Positions 48,837 to 57,565 of a stretch of DNA of 64,000 nt are shown piece by piece. Position 1 is the first letter of the stretch; each line of letters opens with the position of its first letter. A program made the position numbers and the translations under genes. The DNA comes from Microtetraspora sp. NBRC 13810 (GTDB taxonomy: Bacteria; Actinomycetota; Actinomycetes; Streptosporangiales; Streptosporangiaceae). Location of the stretch: contig NZ_BSRQ01000028.1 of assembly GCF_030268685.1 (NCBI RefSeq), positions 1 through 64,000 on the forward strand. Direction: 5' to 3'. Below the pieces are notes generated by a model that was not told where the DNA came from, searched no databases, and saw only the letters and a list, made by a program, of their open reading frames with translations.

Positions 48837-50360
48837 GTGTCAGCTCAGCGTTCGCCGTCGATGCTGCGCAGGTTGCCGATCGCGGACGCGACGGGACTGC
48901 GTACCGGTGCCAGGCACGAGTTGCCGCAGGTGTTCCGGCGCGGCGATCTGATCGTGCTCGGTCTCGGCGTCATGATCGGCGCGGGCGTGTTCAGCATCGC
49001 CGGCCGCCAGGCCGCCGCCGTGGCCGGTCCCGGCGTCGTCCTCTCCTTCATGATCGCCGGGATCGCCAGCCTGCTGGCCGCGTTCTGCTACGCCGAGCTG
49101 GCCTCCACCATGCCGACCTCGGGCAGCGCGTACACCTTCACCTACGTGATCTTCGGGGAGGTGTGGGCGTGGATCATCGGCTGCGCGCTGATCCTGGAGA
49201 TGCAGCTCGCCGTCGCCGTGGTCGCCCGCGCCTGGTCCGTCTACGCCGCCCAGTTGCTCGGCGACCTCGGCGTGCGCCTGCCGGAGCCGCTCGCCGGGAT
49301 GGTCGGCCAGTCCCAGGGATTCGACCTGTTCACGCTGGTCATCGTGGTGGGGCTGACCCTGCTGGTCGCCATGAGCGCCCGGGTGGGGCTGCGCACGCTG
49401 TGGGTGATCGTCGTGGCGAAGCTGCTGGCCATCGGGGCGGTCATCGTCCTCGGCGCCGTGCACTTCGACGCGGCCAACATCGACGGCGTGATCCCGGCGC
49501 CGGTCGGCCCGCCCGTCGCGCAGCACGGCGTCCTCACCTCGACCGTGCTCGGCGCGGTGTTCGGCGACGCGCACACCTTCGGCTGGCTCGGCATCTTCGC
49601 CGCCGCCCCCACCATCGCCTTCGCCTACGTCGGCTGGGACCTCATCGCCACCGCCGCCGAGGAGACCACCGACGCGCCGCGCGCCATCCCGCGGGGCATG
49701 ATCCGCAGCCTCGTGCTGGCCACCGTCCTCTACATCGCCGTCGCCGTGGTGATGGTCGGCCTGGTCCCCTACGACCGGATGGACCCCGCCGCGCCGCTGG
49801 CCGACGCCTTCCGCCAGGTCGGCGCCGGGTTCATGGTGCACGTCATCAACGTCGGCGCGGTGCTCGGGCTCACCACCGTCGTCCTGGTGCTGCTGGTCGG
49901 GCAGACCCGGGTGCTCTTCTCCATGGCGCGCGACGGCCTGCTGCCGCGCAGCCTGGCCGTACTCAGCCCGCGCTACCACACGCCTTCCCGGGCCACCCTG
50001 GTCACCGGCCTGGTGGCGCTGGTGCTCGCCGAGACCGTGCCGGTGCTCACCCTGGAGCAGCTCGTCGTGATCGGCGCGCTGTTCGCCTTCCTGTTCACGG
50101 CGGCCGGTGTGATCACGATGCGCCGTACGATGCCCGAGCTGCCGCGCGGCTTCCGGGTGCCGCTCTCCCCCGTGGTGCCGATGCTGTCGCTGGCGGCCAC
50201 CCTGTGGCTGATGCTGAACCTGCAGCTCATGACGTGGCTCTACTTCGCCGCCTGGATGCTCGCCGGCTTCCTCGCCTACCTCGCGTACGGCAGGCGGCGC
50301 AGCGCGCTGGCCCCCGGCGCCCCGCCCAGGATGCCGGACCGCGGCCGGCACCGCAGGTGA
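48837..50360 (+). CDS. APC-family amino acid permease (CAT type)
   Basis: A 507-residue, 12-TM permease. GDLIVLGLGVMIGAGVFSIA, AAFCYAELASTMPTSGSAYT and FAYVGWDLIATAAEETTDAP are the cationic amino acid transporter signatures; FSMARDGLLP occurs in TM8-9. GTG at 48837 follows GAGAAGG. It lies 111 bp after the MATE gene and ends six bases before the convergent ABC ATPase gene. A substrate other than basic amino acids is possible. Confidence 0.9.
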   Translation: MSAQRSPSMLRRLPIADATGLRTGARHELPQVFRRGDLIVLGLGVMIGAGVFSIAGRQAAAVAGPGVVLSFMIAGIASLLAAFCYAELASTMPTSGSAYTFTYVIFGEVWAWIIGCALILEMQLAVAVVARAWSVYAAQLLGDLGVRLPEPLAGMVGQSQGFDLFTLVIVVGLTLLVAMSARVGLRTLWVIVVAKLLAIGAVIVLGAVHFDAANIDGVIPAPVGPPVAQHGVLTSTVLGAVFGDAHTFGWLGIFAAAPTIAFAYVGWDLIATAAEETTDAPRAIPRGMIRSLVLATVLYIAVAVVMVGLVPYDRMDPAAPLADAFRQVGAGFMVHVINVGAVLGLTTVVLVLLVGQTRVLFSMARDGLLPRSLAVLSPRYHTPSRATLVTGLVALVLAETVPVLTLEQLVVIGALFAFLFTAAGVITMRRTMPELPRGFRVPLSPVVPMLSLAATLWLMLNLQLMTWLYFAAWMLAGFLAYLAYGRRRSALAPGAPPRMPDRGRHRR

Positions 50361-50366
50361 GCCGCC

Positions 50367-51110
50367 TCAGAGCCGGCGCGACTCAAGGACGCTGCGCAGG
50401 AACTCCCGGGTGCGCGGCTCGCGGGGCGCGGTGAAGATCTCCTCCGGGGTGCCGCGTTCCAGCAGCACGCCGCCGTCCAGGAAGCACACCGTGTCCGCGA
50501 TCTCCCGGGCGAAGCCCATCTCGTGGGTGGCGAGGATCATGGTCATGCCGCCCTCCTTGAGCTCCCTGATCACCCCGAGGACGTCGGTGACCAGGGCCGG
50601 GTCGAGGGCCGAGGTCACCTCGTCCAGCAGGATGAGCCGGGGCTGGGTGGCCAGCGCGCGGATGATCGCGACCCGTTGCTGCTGACCACCGGACAGCCGG
50701 TCGGGGTAGGCGTTCGCCTTGTCCGCCAGGCCGAACCGGGCGAGCAGGTCGCGGGCGTCGCCCTCGGCCCGGGAACGGCCCACCTTGTGCACCTTGCGCG
50801 GGGCCAGGCAGATGTTCTCCAGCACCGTCATGTGCGGGAAGAGGTTGTACGCCTGGAACACCATGCCGATGCGCTTGCGCACCTCGTCCGCGTCGGTCCG
50901 GACGGCCGTGATGTCCTGATCGTCGAGATAGATGACCCCGTCGTCCACGGTCTCCAGCAGGTTGACGCAGCGCAGCAGCGTGGACTTGCCGGAGCCGGAG
51001 GAGCCGATCAGGCAGACCACCTCGTGCGGCCGGACCGCGAGATCGACGCCGCGCAGCACGTCGTGGTCGTGGTATCGCTTCCACACGTTCTCGATCCGGA
51101 GCAGCGTCAT
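50367..51110 (-). CDS. Polar amino acid ABC transporter ATPase (GlnQ-like)
   Basis: A 247-residue ATPase: Walker A GSSGSGKST, LSGGQQQR signature, Walker B LILLDEVTSALDP (Val for Pro after Glu) and the switch His in LATHEMGFAREIAD, all typical of the GlnQ/HisP group. Its ATG overlaps the permease stop by four bases. It energises uptake of a polar amino acid with the permease and lipoprotein upstream. Confidence 0.93.
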   Translation of the reverse strand: MTLLRIENVWKRYHDHDVLRGVDLAVRPHEVVCLIGSSGSGKSTLLRCVNLLETVDDGVIYLDDQDITAVRTDADEVRKRIGMVFQAYNLFPHMTVLENICLAPRKVHKVGRSRAEGDARDLLARFGLADKANAYPDRLSGGQQQRVAIIRALATQPRLILLDEVTSALDPALVTDVLGVIRELKEGGMTMILATHEMGFAREIADTVCFLDGGVLLERGTPEEIFTAPREPRTREFLRSVLESRRL

Positions 51111-51955
51111 GCCCCTCGCCGCCTCTCGGAGCGCGCGGCCAGGTAGTCGGTGAACCGGGCCATCGGGATCGTGAGCAGGATGAACAACAGGGCGGCCACC
51201 AGGTAAGGGGTGTAGTTGAACTTGCTGCTCGCGTAGATCTGCGCCTGCCGCAACGACTCGATGACGCCGATCGTGGACACCAGCGCGGTGTCCTTCTGCA
51301 GCGAGACGAAGTCGTTGAGCAGCGGCGGCACGACCCTGCGCACCGCCTGCGGCAGCACGACGTGCCGCATGGTCTGGCCGTGGCTCAGCCCGAGCGACCG
51401 CGCGGCCGAGCGCTGGCTCGGGTGCACGGTGCCGATGCCGGCCCGGAACACCTCGGCGACATAGGCGCTGTAGGAGAGGGTGAGCGCGATCACGCCGAGC
51501 GCGATCTCGTCCTTGGGCACGCCCTGGAGCTGGAGCGCGGGCAGCCCGAAGCCGACCAGCAGGATGATCAGCAGGGTCGGCACGCCCCTGAACACGTCGA
51601 CGTAGACCACGGCGAGGGCGCGCAGCGGGAAGAAGACCGGCGCCTTGACCTCCCTGACCAGCGCGATCAGCAGGCCGATCAGCAGGATGAGCGGCTCGGC
51701 GATGAGGAAGATCTGGATGTTGGTCCAGAATCCCGCGACCACGTCGGGCAGCGCCTCGGTGAACGCCTCCCAGCTGAAGAAGGTCTCCCTGACCCGGTCC
51801 CAGCCCGGCGAGTTGGTGATCAGCAGGACGACGAGGACGAGGAAGACGAACGTCGAGGCCGAGGCGATCGAGCCGGAGCGGAGGGCGCGCTTCCTGCGCA
51901 GCTTCTCCCGCTCCACCTGGCGCTCGCTCTTGACCCGGCCGGCGGTCCCCTTCAT
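51107..51955 (-). CDS. Polar amino acid ABC transporter permease
   Basis: A 282-residue permease of the HisM/GlnP family. A basic cytoplasmic N-terminus (about 30 residues) leads to five or six TM helices; the EAA loop is ARSLGLSHGQTMRHVVLPQA, and YVDVFRGVPTLLIILLV is the usual HisM segment. The chosen ATG is one codon after a GTG. Transcription continues into the ATPase gene. Confidence 0.92.
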   Translation of the reverse strand: MKGTAGRVKSERQVEREKLRRKRALRSGSIASASTFVFLVLVVLLITNSPGWDRVRETFFSWEAFTEALPDVVAGFWTNIQIFLIAEPLILLIGLLIALVREVKAPVFFPLRALAVVYVDVFRGVPTLLIILLVGFGLPALQLQGVPKDEIALGVIALTLSYSAYVAEVFRAGIGTVHPSQRSAARSLGLSHGQTMRHVVLPQAVRRVVPPLLNDFVSLQKDTALVSTIGVIESLRQAQIYASSKFNYTPYLVAALLFILLTIPMARFTDYLAARSERRRGA

Positions 51956-52001
51956 CACGCCCCGGCCCGTGTCGTTCCCCGCTCCACCGTCGCGTCCGCC
52001 G

Positions 52002-52874
52002 TCACTTCAGCTCCGGCGCGCCCGCCGCGGAGCCGAGCCACTCGGTCTCGATCTTCTGCAGGTCACCCGAGGACCTGACCTTCTCCAGCGCCTGGTCCAC
52101 GCAGGAGACCAGGCCGTTGCCCTTCTCGAAGACGAGGCCGAACTCCTCCGGGGCGCCGGAGGTGGCGGCGAACTGCCCGACGATCTTGGAGTTGTCCACC
52201 TGGGCGGCGGTGACGTAGAACGCGGTGGGCAGGTCCACCACGATGGCGTCGACCTGCTTGTTCTTCAGCGCGTTCACCGCGTCGACCTGCATGTTGTAGA
52301 CCTTGGGCTCGGTGGCGGGCTGGATCAGGTCCTTGACCGCCTGGAGGGACGTGGTGCCCACCTGGACGCCGATCGTGGCGTCCTTGAGGTCGGCGAGGCT
52401 GGTCGCCGAGGCGTACTTCGACCCGTCGATCGCGACGACGGCCTGCTTGACGGTGTAGTAGCCCTTGCTGAAGTCGACGACCTTGGCGCGGTCCGGGGTG
52501 ATCGAGACCTGGTTGACGTCGAAGTCGAACTTCTTGGCGCCCGGCGCGAAGGCCGCGTCGAACGGGACGGTGATCCAGTCGACCTCGTCCCTGGTGTAAC
52601 CGAGCTGACCGGCCACCGCGTAGGCGACGGCGCTCTCGAAGCCCTCGCCGCTCTTGGGGTCGTCGTTCTTGAACCACGGCTCGTAGGCGGGCTTGTCGGT
52701 CCCGATGGTGAGCCGGCCCGGCGTCTTGACGGCGAGCTGGTCCTTGGCGCAGGACGCGGCCGCGGTGGGGGCGGCCGAGCCTCCGGCGCCCGCCGTGCCG
52801 GTCGTTTCCGGAGCACAGGCGACCGCCGCCGTGGCGAGCAGGCCGACAGCCAGCAGCATCGAGGGACGGATCAT
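52002..52874 (-). CDS. Amino acid ABC transporter substrate-binding lipoprotein
   Basis: A 290-residue periplasmic-type binding protein (SBP_bac_3). Lipoprotein signal MIRPSMLLAVGLLATAAVAC with the modified Cys at 20. Mature motifs are KLTIG-like RLTIGTDKPAYEPWF, GFESAVAYAVAGQLGY, VSITPDRAKVVDFSKGYY and KNKQVDAIVVDLPTAF. GGAGG lies eight bases before the ATG at 52874; the frame extends upstream as low-complexity sequence. It is the first gene of the operon and provides the substrate specificity, not determined here. Confidence 0.93.
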   Translation of the reverse strand: MIRPSMLLAVGLLATAAVACAPETTGTAGAGGSAAPTAAASCAKDQLAVKTPGRLTIGTDKPAYEPWFKNDDPKSGEGFESAVAYAVAGQLGYTRDEVDWITVPFDAAFAPGAKKFDFDVNQVSITPDRAKVVDFSKGYYTVKQAVVAIDGSKYASATSLADLKDATIGVQVGTTSLQAVKDLIQPATEPKVYNMQVDAVNALKNKQVDAIVVDLPTAFYVTAAQVDNSKIVGQFAATSGAPEEFGLVFEKGNGLVSCVDQALEKVRSSGDLQKIETEWLGSAAGAPELK

Positions 52875-52983
52875 TACCCAGCCTCCAGGGGGATTGCACC
52901 ACGAACGTGCAAAGTGTACGGCAGCGCCTCCCAGCCCGGTCGCCTGACCAGCGCCAACGCGCACGGAGGCGGCGGGAACGGCG

Positions 52984-53018
52984 GAGGGGCCCCCTCCCGG
53001 CACGGGAGAGGGCCCCTC
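52984..53018 (-). terminator. Terminator after rplI
   Basis: A 16-bp stem with one mismatch and a GCA loop (arms starting GAGGGGCCC and ending GGGCCCCTC), 17 bp beyond the rplI stop. It closes the ribosomal protein operon. Confidence 0.8.
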
Positions 53019-53034
53019 GGACGGCCGTGAACGA

Positions 53035-53481
53035 TCAGCCGGCGATGACCTCGACCTCGATCGCGGCCGAGACCTCCGGGTGCAGCTTCACGGAGATCCG
53101 GTGCGAGCCGAGGCTCTTGATCGCGTTGACGATCTCGATGCGACGGCGGTCGAGCTGCGGGCCGCCGGCGGCCTTGACCGCGTCGGCGATGTCGCCCGTG
53201 GTGACCGAGCCGAAGAGACGGCCGGACTCGCCGGCGCGGGTCCTCAGCTTCACCTTGAGGGCCGCCAGCTGGCCGGCGACCTCCTTGGCGGTGCCCAGGT
53301 CGCGGATCTCGCGGGCGTCACGCGCCTTCTTGATCGACGCGATCTGCTTCTCGGCGCCGCGGGTCCACAGGATCGCGAAGCCGCGGGGCAGGAGGTAGTT
53401 ACGGCCGTAGCCGTTCTTCACCTCGACGATGTCGCCGGGGCCGCCGAGGCCGGTTACTTCACTGGTGAGAATGAGCTTCAT
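53035..53481 (-). CDS. rplI: 50S ribosomal protein bL9
   Basis: A 148-residue bL9. N-terminal MKLILTSEVTGLGGPGDIVE with GYGRNYLLPRGFA is diagnostic; the central helix and C-terminal domain (FGSVTTGDIADAVK) are complete. It binds 23S rRNA near the L1 stalk. Start follows GGGAGG. Last gene of the rpsF operon, 15 bp after rpsR. Confidence 0.97.
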   Translation of the reverse strand: MKLILTSEVTGLGGPGDIVEVKNGYGRNYLLPRGFAILWTRGAEKQIASIKKARDAREIRDLGTAKEVAGQLAALKVKLRTRAGESGRLFGSVTTGDIADAVKAAGGPQLDRRRIEIVNAIKSLGSHRISVKLHPEVSAAIEVEVIAG

Positions 53482-53496
53482 TGGTCCGGACCTCCC

Positions 53497-53733
53497 TTAG
53501 CGCGCGGTGCTCGTGTACGGCAGCAGGGCCATCTCACGCGCGTTCTTGATCGCGGTCGCCACGTCGCGCTGGTGCTGGGTGCAGTTGCCCGTCACCCGGC
53601 GCGCACGGATCTTGCCGCGGTCGGAGATGAACTTCCGCAGCAGCGCCGTGTCCTTGTAGTCGACGTAGGAGATCTTGTCGTGGCAGAACAGGCAAACCTT
53701 CTTCTTTGGCTTGCGCAGTGCCGGCTTGGCCAT
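53497..53733 (-). CDS. rpsR: 30S ribosomal protein bS18
   Basis: A 78-residue bS18. CLFCHDK and [13 protein letters not shown] give three cysteines in the positions of the zinc-type (C+) form, so it probably binds zinc and may be replaced by a cysteine-free paralogue under zinc shortage. It pairs with bS6 on the 30S platform. ATG preceded by GAAAGGAGC. Confidence 0.97.
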   Translation of the reverse strand: MAKPALRKPKKKVCLFCHDKISYVDYKDTALLRKFISDRGKIRARRVTGNCTQHQRDVATAIKNAREMALLPYTSTAR

Positions 53734-53822
53734 CGTGGTGCTCCTTTCAGAGCCCCGCCGTGCGGGCGGGAATGGTCATTTCGGATGGATGGATGGAATC
53801 GCCCCGAAGGGCGAGGGTCACG

Positions 53823-54383
53823 CTAGAACGGGGGCTCGTCGGTGTAGTCGCCACCGCCGCCGAAGCCGCCCCCGCCACCGCCGAAGCCGCCGCCCTGGCC
53901 GCCACCGCCACCGCCGCCGCCGAAGCCGCCACCGCCGCTGGGCGGGGTGGGGCTGGCGGAGGCCCACGGGTCGTCGGCGGGACCGCCGCCGAAGCCGCCT
54001 CCGCCTCCGCCGCCCTGACGGGCGGTGCGGTTGACCTTGGCGGTCGCGTTACGCAGGGACGGGCCGACCTCGTCGACCTCGACCTCGTAAACCGTGCGCT
54101 TCTCGCCTTCCTTGGTCTCGTAGGACCGCTGGCGGAGCCGGCCCTGGAGAATGACCCGCATGCCGCGCTGGAGGCTCTCGGCGACGTTTTCCGCCGCCTG
54201 CCGCCAGACGTTGCAGGTCAGGAAGAGCGCCTCACCGTCTTTCCACTCGTTGCTCTGCCGGTCGAGAAACCGGGGAGTGGACGCGATGCGGAACCGGGCC
54301 ACGGCTGTCCCCGTCGGGGTGAAACGCAGCTCCGGGTCGTCGACGAGGTTGCCGACGATTGTGATCTGGGTGTCGCCTGCCAT
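53823..54383 (-). CDS. ssb: Single-stranded DNA-binding protein
   Basis: A 186-residue SSB. OB fold at 1-110 ([40 protein letters not shown]), a long Gly-rich linker with phenylalanine spacing and the C-terminal acidic tip DEPPF, which recruits repair and replication partners. It protects single strands at forks. The place between rpsF and rpsR is the standard order. Confidence 0.97.
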   Translation of the reverse strand: MAGDTQITIVGNLVDDPELRFTPTGTAVARFRIASTPRFLDRQSNEWKDGEALFLTCNVWRQAAENVAESLQRGMRVILQGRLRQRSYETKEGEKRTVYEVEVDEVGPSLRNATAKVNRTARQGGGGGGGFGGGPADDPWASASPTPPSGGGGFGGGGGGGGQGGGFGGGGGGFGGGGDYTDEPPF

Positions 54384-54463
54384 GGCTCCGTTCGCCTCTC
54401 TCGGGCTTTGCTAACGGTTACGGCTCAGCCTACGACCGGTGTCCGACAAAAAGCGGGGACCGC

Positions 54464-54754
54464 TCAGTGGACGTCGGGGCGCAGGACCTTGGTCCGCAGG
54501 ATGCCCTCGTTGAGGTTCATCTGGCGGTCGAGCTCCTTCACCGTGGCCGGCTCGGCGGTCAGGTCGATCACCGCGTAGATGCCCTCGGGCTTCTTGGCGA
54601 TGTCGTAGGACAGACGGCGGCGGCCCCAGACGTCGACCTTCTCCACCGTGCCGCCGTCGTTGCGGACCACCGTGAGGAACTGGTCGAGGGACGGTGCCAC
54701 AGTACGCTCGTCGAGCGACGGGTCGAGGATGACCATCATTTCGTAGCGACGCAT
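54464..54754 (-). CDS. rpsF: 30S ribosomal protein bS6
   Basis: A 96-residue bS6 beginning [40 protein letters not shown] contains the bS18-binding strands. The ATG at 54754 is preceded by GAGGAGG; longer in-frame starts have no support. First gene of the rpsF-ssb-rpsR-rplI operon. The 248-bp upstream region (54755-55002) contains its promoter and perhaps the bS6:bS18 leader motif, which I could not confirm by eye. Confidence 0.97.
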   Translation of the reverse strand: MRRYEMMVILDPSLDERTVAPSLDQFLTVVRNDGGTVEKVDVWGRRRLSYDIAKKPEGIYAVIDLTAEPATVKELDRQMNLNEGILRTKVLRPDVH

Positions 54755-55002
54755 GCGGACTTCCAACCTCCTCTGGACTCTTGCGGTCACGACACCGTGC
54801 CGTGACAGGAGGATGCCGACGTCTTCGCGGAAGCGCCCCTTCTCGGCGGAATCCCGCGACGCGGGTGCAGGGCACCCATCACAACGTGGCCGACCCAGGC
54901 TATCAGCCCAGGCAGGGTCCGCACGCAGGGTTGCCGGAGGGCCATCCGGGAACGCTTCACCAGATAAACCCCTGTACGTCACAGTCCCTAGGGGGGTGGC
55001 AC

Positions 55003-55314
55003 ATGCCACAGATGCTGGACCCCACGCCGAGCAGGCCGTTCCGGCTGTCGCTGAACACCGACGGGAGATCCCATCCCCGGGAGAACGCGCTCTCCGTCCT
55101 GACCGTGCTGCTCGGCGTCGTGGCCTTCTTCACCGCGTTCGTCGAGAGCGCGCACGTCGTGGCCTCGTGGGCGGGGCTCGCCGGATTCCTCATCGGCCTC
55201 TACTCCCAGTACGTCTCGGAGACCACCCCCCAGCGGTCTCTGAACGTCGTGGGGCTCGTGGGCGCGTTCGTCGGGGTCGCGCTGGGGATCTTCCACGGCG
55301 GCTTCCTGCCCTGA
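55003..55314 (+). CDS. Small three-TM membrane protein
   Basis: A 103-residue protein. After a basic 30-residue N-terminus it has three TM segments: [35 protein letters not shown] and [19 protein letters not shown]. No family recognised. ATG follows GGGGGGTGG. Divergent from rpsF and convergent with the next small gene. The longer frame to 54781 would cross the rpsF promoter. Confidence 0.7.
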   Translation: MPQMLDPTPSRPFRLSLNTDGRSHPRENALSVLTVLLGVVAFFTAFVESAHVVASWAGLAGFLIGLYSQYVSETTPQRSLNVVGLVGAFVGVALGIFHGGFLP

Positions 55315-55333
55315 GGGCTCCGTCAACGAAGAA

Positions 55334-55365
55334 ATCCGTCCACAGGGCGTGCCCCGCGGACGGAT
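55334..55365. terminator. Hairpin between two convergent small genes
   Basis: ATCCGTCC (55334-55341) pairs with GGACGGAT (55358-55365), with an inner GGGC/GCCC in the loop. It lies between stops at 55314 and 55378. Confidence 0.6.
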
Positions 55366-55377
55366 CCGGGTGCCGGC

Positions 55378-55563
55378 TCAGGCGCTGAGATGGAGATCCA
55401 CCCCCAGCAGGGGCAGGAACCACAGCAGGACCGCCAGCAACGCCTCGGCGAGGTCCCGCAGCAGCGCGGGGGTGATGTAGTCGTATATCCAGGCCACGTA
55501 CAGGCCGACCGCGATGTAGATCAGTCCGACCAGGCTGACGCCTCTCCGGTATCTGTATGCCAC
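55378..55563 (-). CDS. Small two-TM membrane protein
   Basis: A 61-residue protein, MAYRYRRGVSLVGLIYIAVG, then VAWIYDYITPALLRDLAEAL and LAVLLWFLPLLGVDLHL, giving two TM helices. GTG at 55563 follows GAGGAG. No family recognised. It is in the stretch between the rpsF operon and the endonuclease-like gene, transcribed alone. Confidence 0.65.
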   Translation of the reverse strand: MAYRYRRGVSLVGLIYIAVGLYVAWIYDYITPALLRDLAEALLAVLLWFLPLLGVDLHLSA

Positions 55564-55681
55564 GTCGTCTCCTCGGGGGTAAAAAGCCGCGTGACGCGGG
55601 GGTTTCGCCCGTCACGACTGCCCATCCGGCGGGCCTCGAAACGGAGACCGGCCCCCACCTGGGTCGACTACGCTCGAAGGC

Positions 55682-56440
55682 ATGGTGCGCATCGGAGCTC
55701 ACGTCGACCAGGACGACCCAAGAGGCCACGCGGCGGCGGTCGACGCCGACGTGGTGCAGTTCTTCCTCGGCGATCCGCAGGGCTGGAAGGGTCCCGTGGT
55801 GCCGGAGAAGGCCGCCGACCTCCGGGACTCCGGCGTCGACGTCTACATCCACGCGCCCTATGTGATCAACGTGGCGACCGCCAACAACCGGATCAGGATC
55901 CCCAGCCGCAAGCTGCTCGGCCAGCACCTCGCGGCGGCGGCCGACCTCGGCGCGAAGGGCCTGATCGTGCACGGCGGCCACGTCGGCAAGGACGACGACC
56001 CGCAGGGCGGTTTCGACAACTGGCGCAAGGTGTTCGAGCGCCTGGAGGACCGCCGCGTCCCCGTCCTCATCGAGAACACCGCGGGCGGCGGCAACGCGAT
56101 GGCCCGCAAGCTGGAGCGGATCGCCCGGCTGTGGGAGGCGCTCGACGGGTTCGACGTGGGCTTCTGCCTCGACACCTGCCACGCCCACGCCGGCGGCGAA
56201 GACCTCGTCGGCCTCGTCGAGCGGGTCAGGGCCATCACCGGCCGCGTCGACCTCGTCCACTGCAACGACTCGCGCGACGCCTTCGACTCCGGCGCCGACC
56301 GGCACGCCAACCTGGGCGCCGGCCGGATCGACCCGGAGCTGATCCTCGGCGTGTGCCGGGCCGCCGGGGCGCCGATCGTGGTGGAGACGCCCGGCGCGGG
56401 CCAGGCCGACGACATCGCCTTCCTCAGGAAGCACCTGTAG
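55682..56440 (+). CDS. Endonuclease IV-like (AP endonuclease/xylose isomerase-like TIM barrel)
   Basis: A 252-residue TIM barrel. Endonuclease IV signatures are recognisable: IHAPYVINVA, IVHGGHVG, LIENTAGGG, CLDTCHAHAGG and HCNDSRDAFDSGADRHANLG, with the metal histidines, Glu and Asp present. Endonuclease IV cleaves DNA at abasic sites. It is 30-40 residues shorter than Escherichia coli Nfo, as in several actinomycete homologues. TACGCT at 55669-55674, seven bases before the ATG, suggests a leaderless message. Confidence 0.85.
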   Translation: MVRIGAHVDQDDPRGHAAAVDADVVQFFLGDPQGWKGPVVPEKAADLRDSGVDVYIHAPYVINVATANNRIRIPSRKLLGQHLAAAADLGAKGLIVHGGHVGKDDDPQGGFDNWRKVFERLEDRRVPVLIENTAGGGNAMARKLERIARLWEALDGFDVGFCLDTCHAHAGGEDLVGLVERVRAITGRVDLVHCNDSRDAFDSGADRHANLGAGRIDPELILGVCRAAGAPIVVETPGAGQADDIAFLRKHL

Positions 56441-56478
56441 GGATATCCCCAAGGGCTGCCCAGGATTCGTACACAGCC

Positions 56479-56487
56479 TGTGGATAA
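56479..56487 (-). other. Perfect DnaA box
   Basis: TGTGGATAA reads TTATCCACA on the reverse strand, an exact consensus DnaA box. It is in the gap between the endonuclease-like and SDR genes and stands alone. Confidence 0.5.
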
Positions 56488-56525
56488 CTTCCCTGGATTA
56501 CCAAGACCGAAAAGTGGGTAAGGGC

Positions 56526-56551
56526 GCCGGGCCCCAGGTCAAGGGCCCGGC
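56526..56551 (-). terminator. Terminator after the SDR gene
   Basis: A perfect 9-bp stem GCCGGGCCC/GGGCCCGGC with an eight-base loop, eight bases beyond the SDR stop. Confidence 0.75.
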
Positions 56552-56559
56552 ACCGAGCC

Positions 56560-57366
56560 TCAGACGGCCTTGAGGAAACCGCCGTCCACCACGTAGTCCG
56601 CCCCGGTGGTGCTGCCCGAGCGCGGCGACGCCAGCAGCGCGACCACGTCGGCGACCTCCTGCGGGTCCACCAGGCGGCCGGTGGTCAGGCTCATCATCTC
56701 CGGCGCGAGGCTGGCGATGACGGTGTCGCGGTCGGTGTTCACCTGGGCGGCGATGATGTCGGCGGCGCCGCCCTCCTCGGTCCACCAGGCCGTGCGGACC
56801 GGCCCCGGGGAGACGGTGTTCACCCGGATGCCCTGCGGGCCGTACTCCTCCGACAGCGCCTTGCCGAGGTTGTTCAGGCCGGCCTTGGCGGCGTTGTAGT
56901 CGACGTTCATCGGGGCGGGCTGCCGCGCGCCGCCCGAGGAGACGTTGACGATGGCGCCGCCGCCCCGCCGGAGCATCAGCGGGATCGCCGCCCGCACCGC
57001 ACGGACCACGGAGAAGAGGTTGAACTCGAACATCTCCCGCCAGGCGGCGTCATCCGGGGCGAGGAAGGTGAAGCGCGGAAGGCTGACGCCGGGGGGCGGA
57101 CCGCCCGCGTTGTTCACCAGGATGTCCAGCCCGCCGAACTCCTCGGCCGCGCGCGCCATGACCCGGGCGGGCGCCTCCGGGTCCATCAGGTCCACCGGCA
57201 CGTGCACCAGGTCGGGCCCGGCGAGCGCGTCCAGGTCCGCGCCGCTCCTGCGGGAGGCGGCGACCACCCTGGCGCCCTCGTCGAGCAGGGTACGCACCAC
57301 GGCGAGCCCGATGCCCTTCGACGCCCCGGTGACCACGGCGACACGGCCGGAAAGTCGCAGGTCCAT
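56560..57366 (-). CDS. Short-chain dehydrogenase/reductase
   Basis: A 268-residue classical SDR: TGASKGIG cofactor loop, NNAGG, catalytic Ser in VNVSSGG, and YNAAKAG (Tyr-x3-Lys). ASRRSG after strand 2 favours NADPH. A longer insert (about 90-110 and 190-235) suggests a bulkier substrate. ATG at 57366 with GGAAGG upstream. It is transcribed alone, between a DnaA box and a mannosyltransferase-like gene. Confidence 0.9.
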   Translation of the reverse strand: MDLRLSGRVAVVTGASKGIGLAVVRTLLDEGARVVAASRRSGADLDALAGPDLVHVPVDLMDPEAPARVMARAAEEFGGLDILVNNAGGPPPGVSLPRFTFLAPDDAAWREMFEFNLFSVVRAVRAAIPLMLRRGGGAIVNVSSGGARQPAPMNVDYNAAKAGLNNLGKALSEEYGPQGIRVNTVSPGPVRTAWWTEEGGAADIIAAQVNTDRDTVIASLAPEMMSLTTGRLVDPQEVADVVALLASPRSGSTTGADYVVDGGFLKAV

Positions 57367-57565
57367 GATGTCCGTCCTTCCCTCGTCAACGGCCCGGATC
57401 CGGGCCACGTCGCCGAAGGTAGTTCGCTCATCTGTTCGATCGCTGGCGGCGAACGGACGCGTAATCCGGCAGGTGGTCCCGGCGGATTCCTAGGAACGCC
57501 GACCCTCTCCTTGCCTGCGGCACGGCCCAGCCTGGGTCCGCCGGTGCGCCGGTGCCCCGGGCGGT

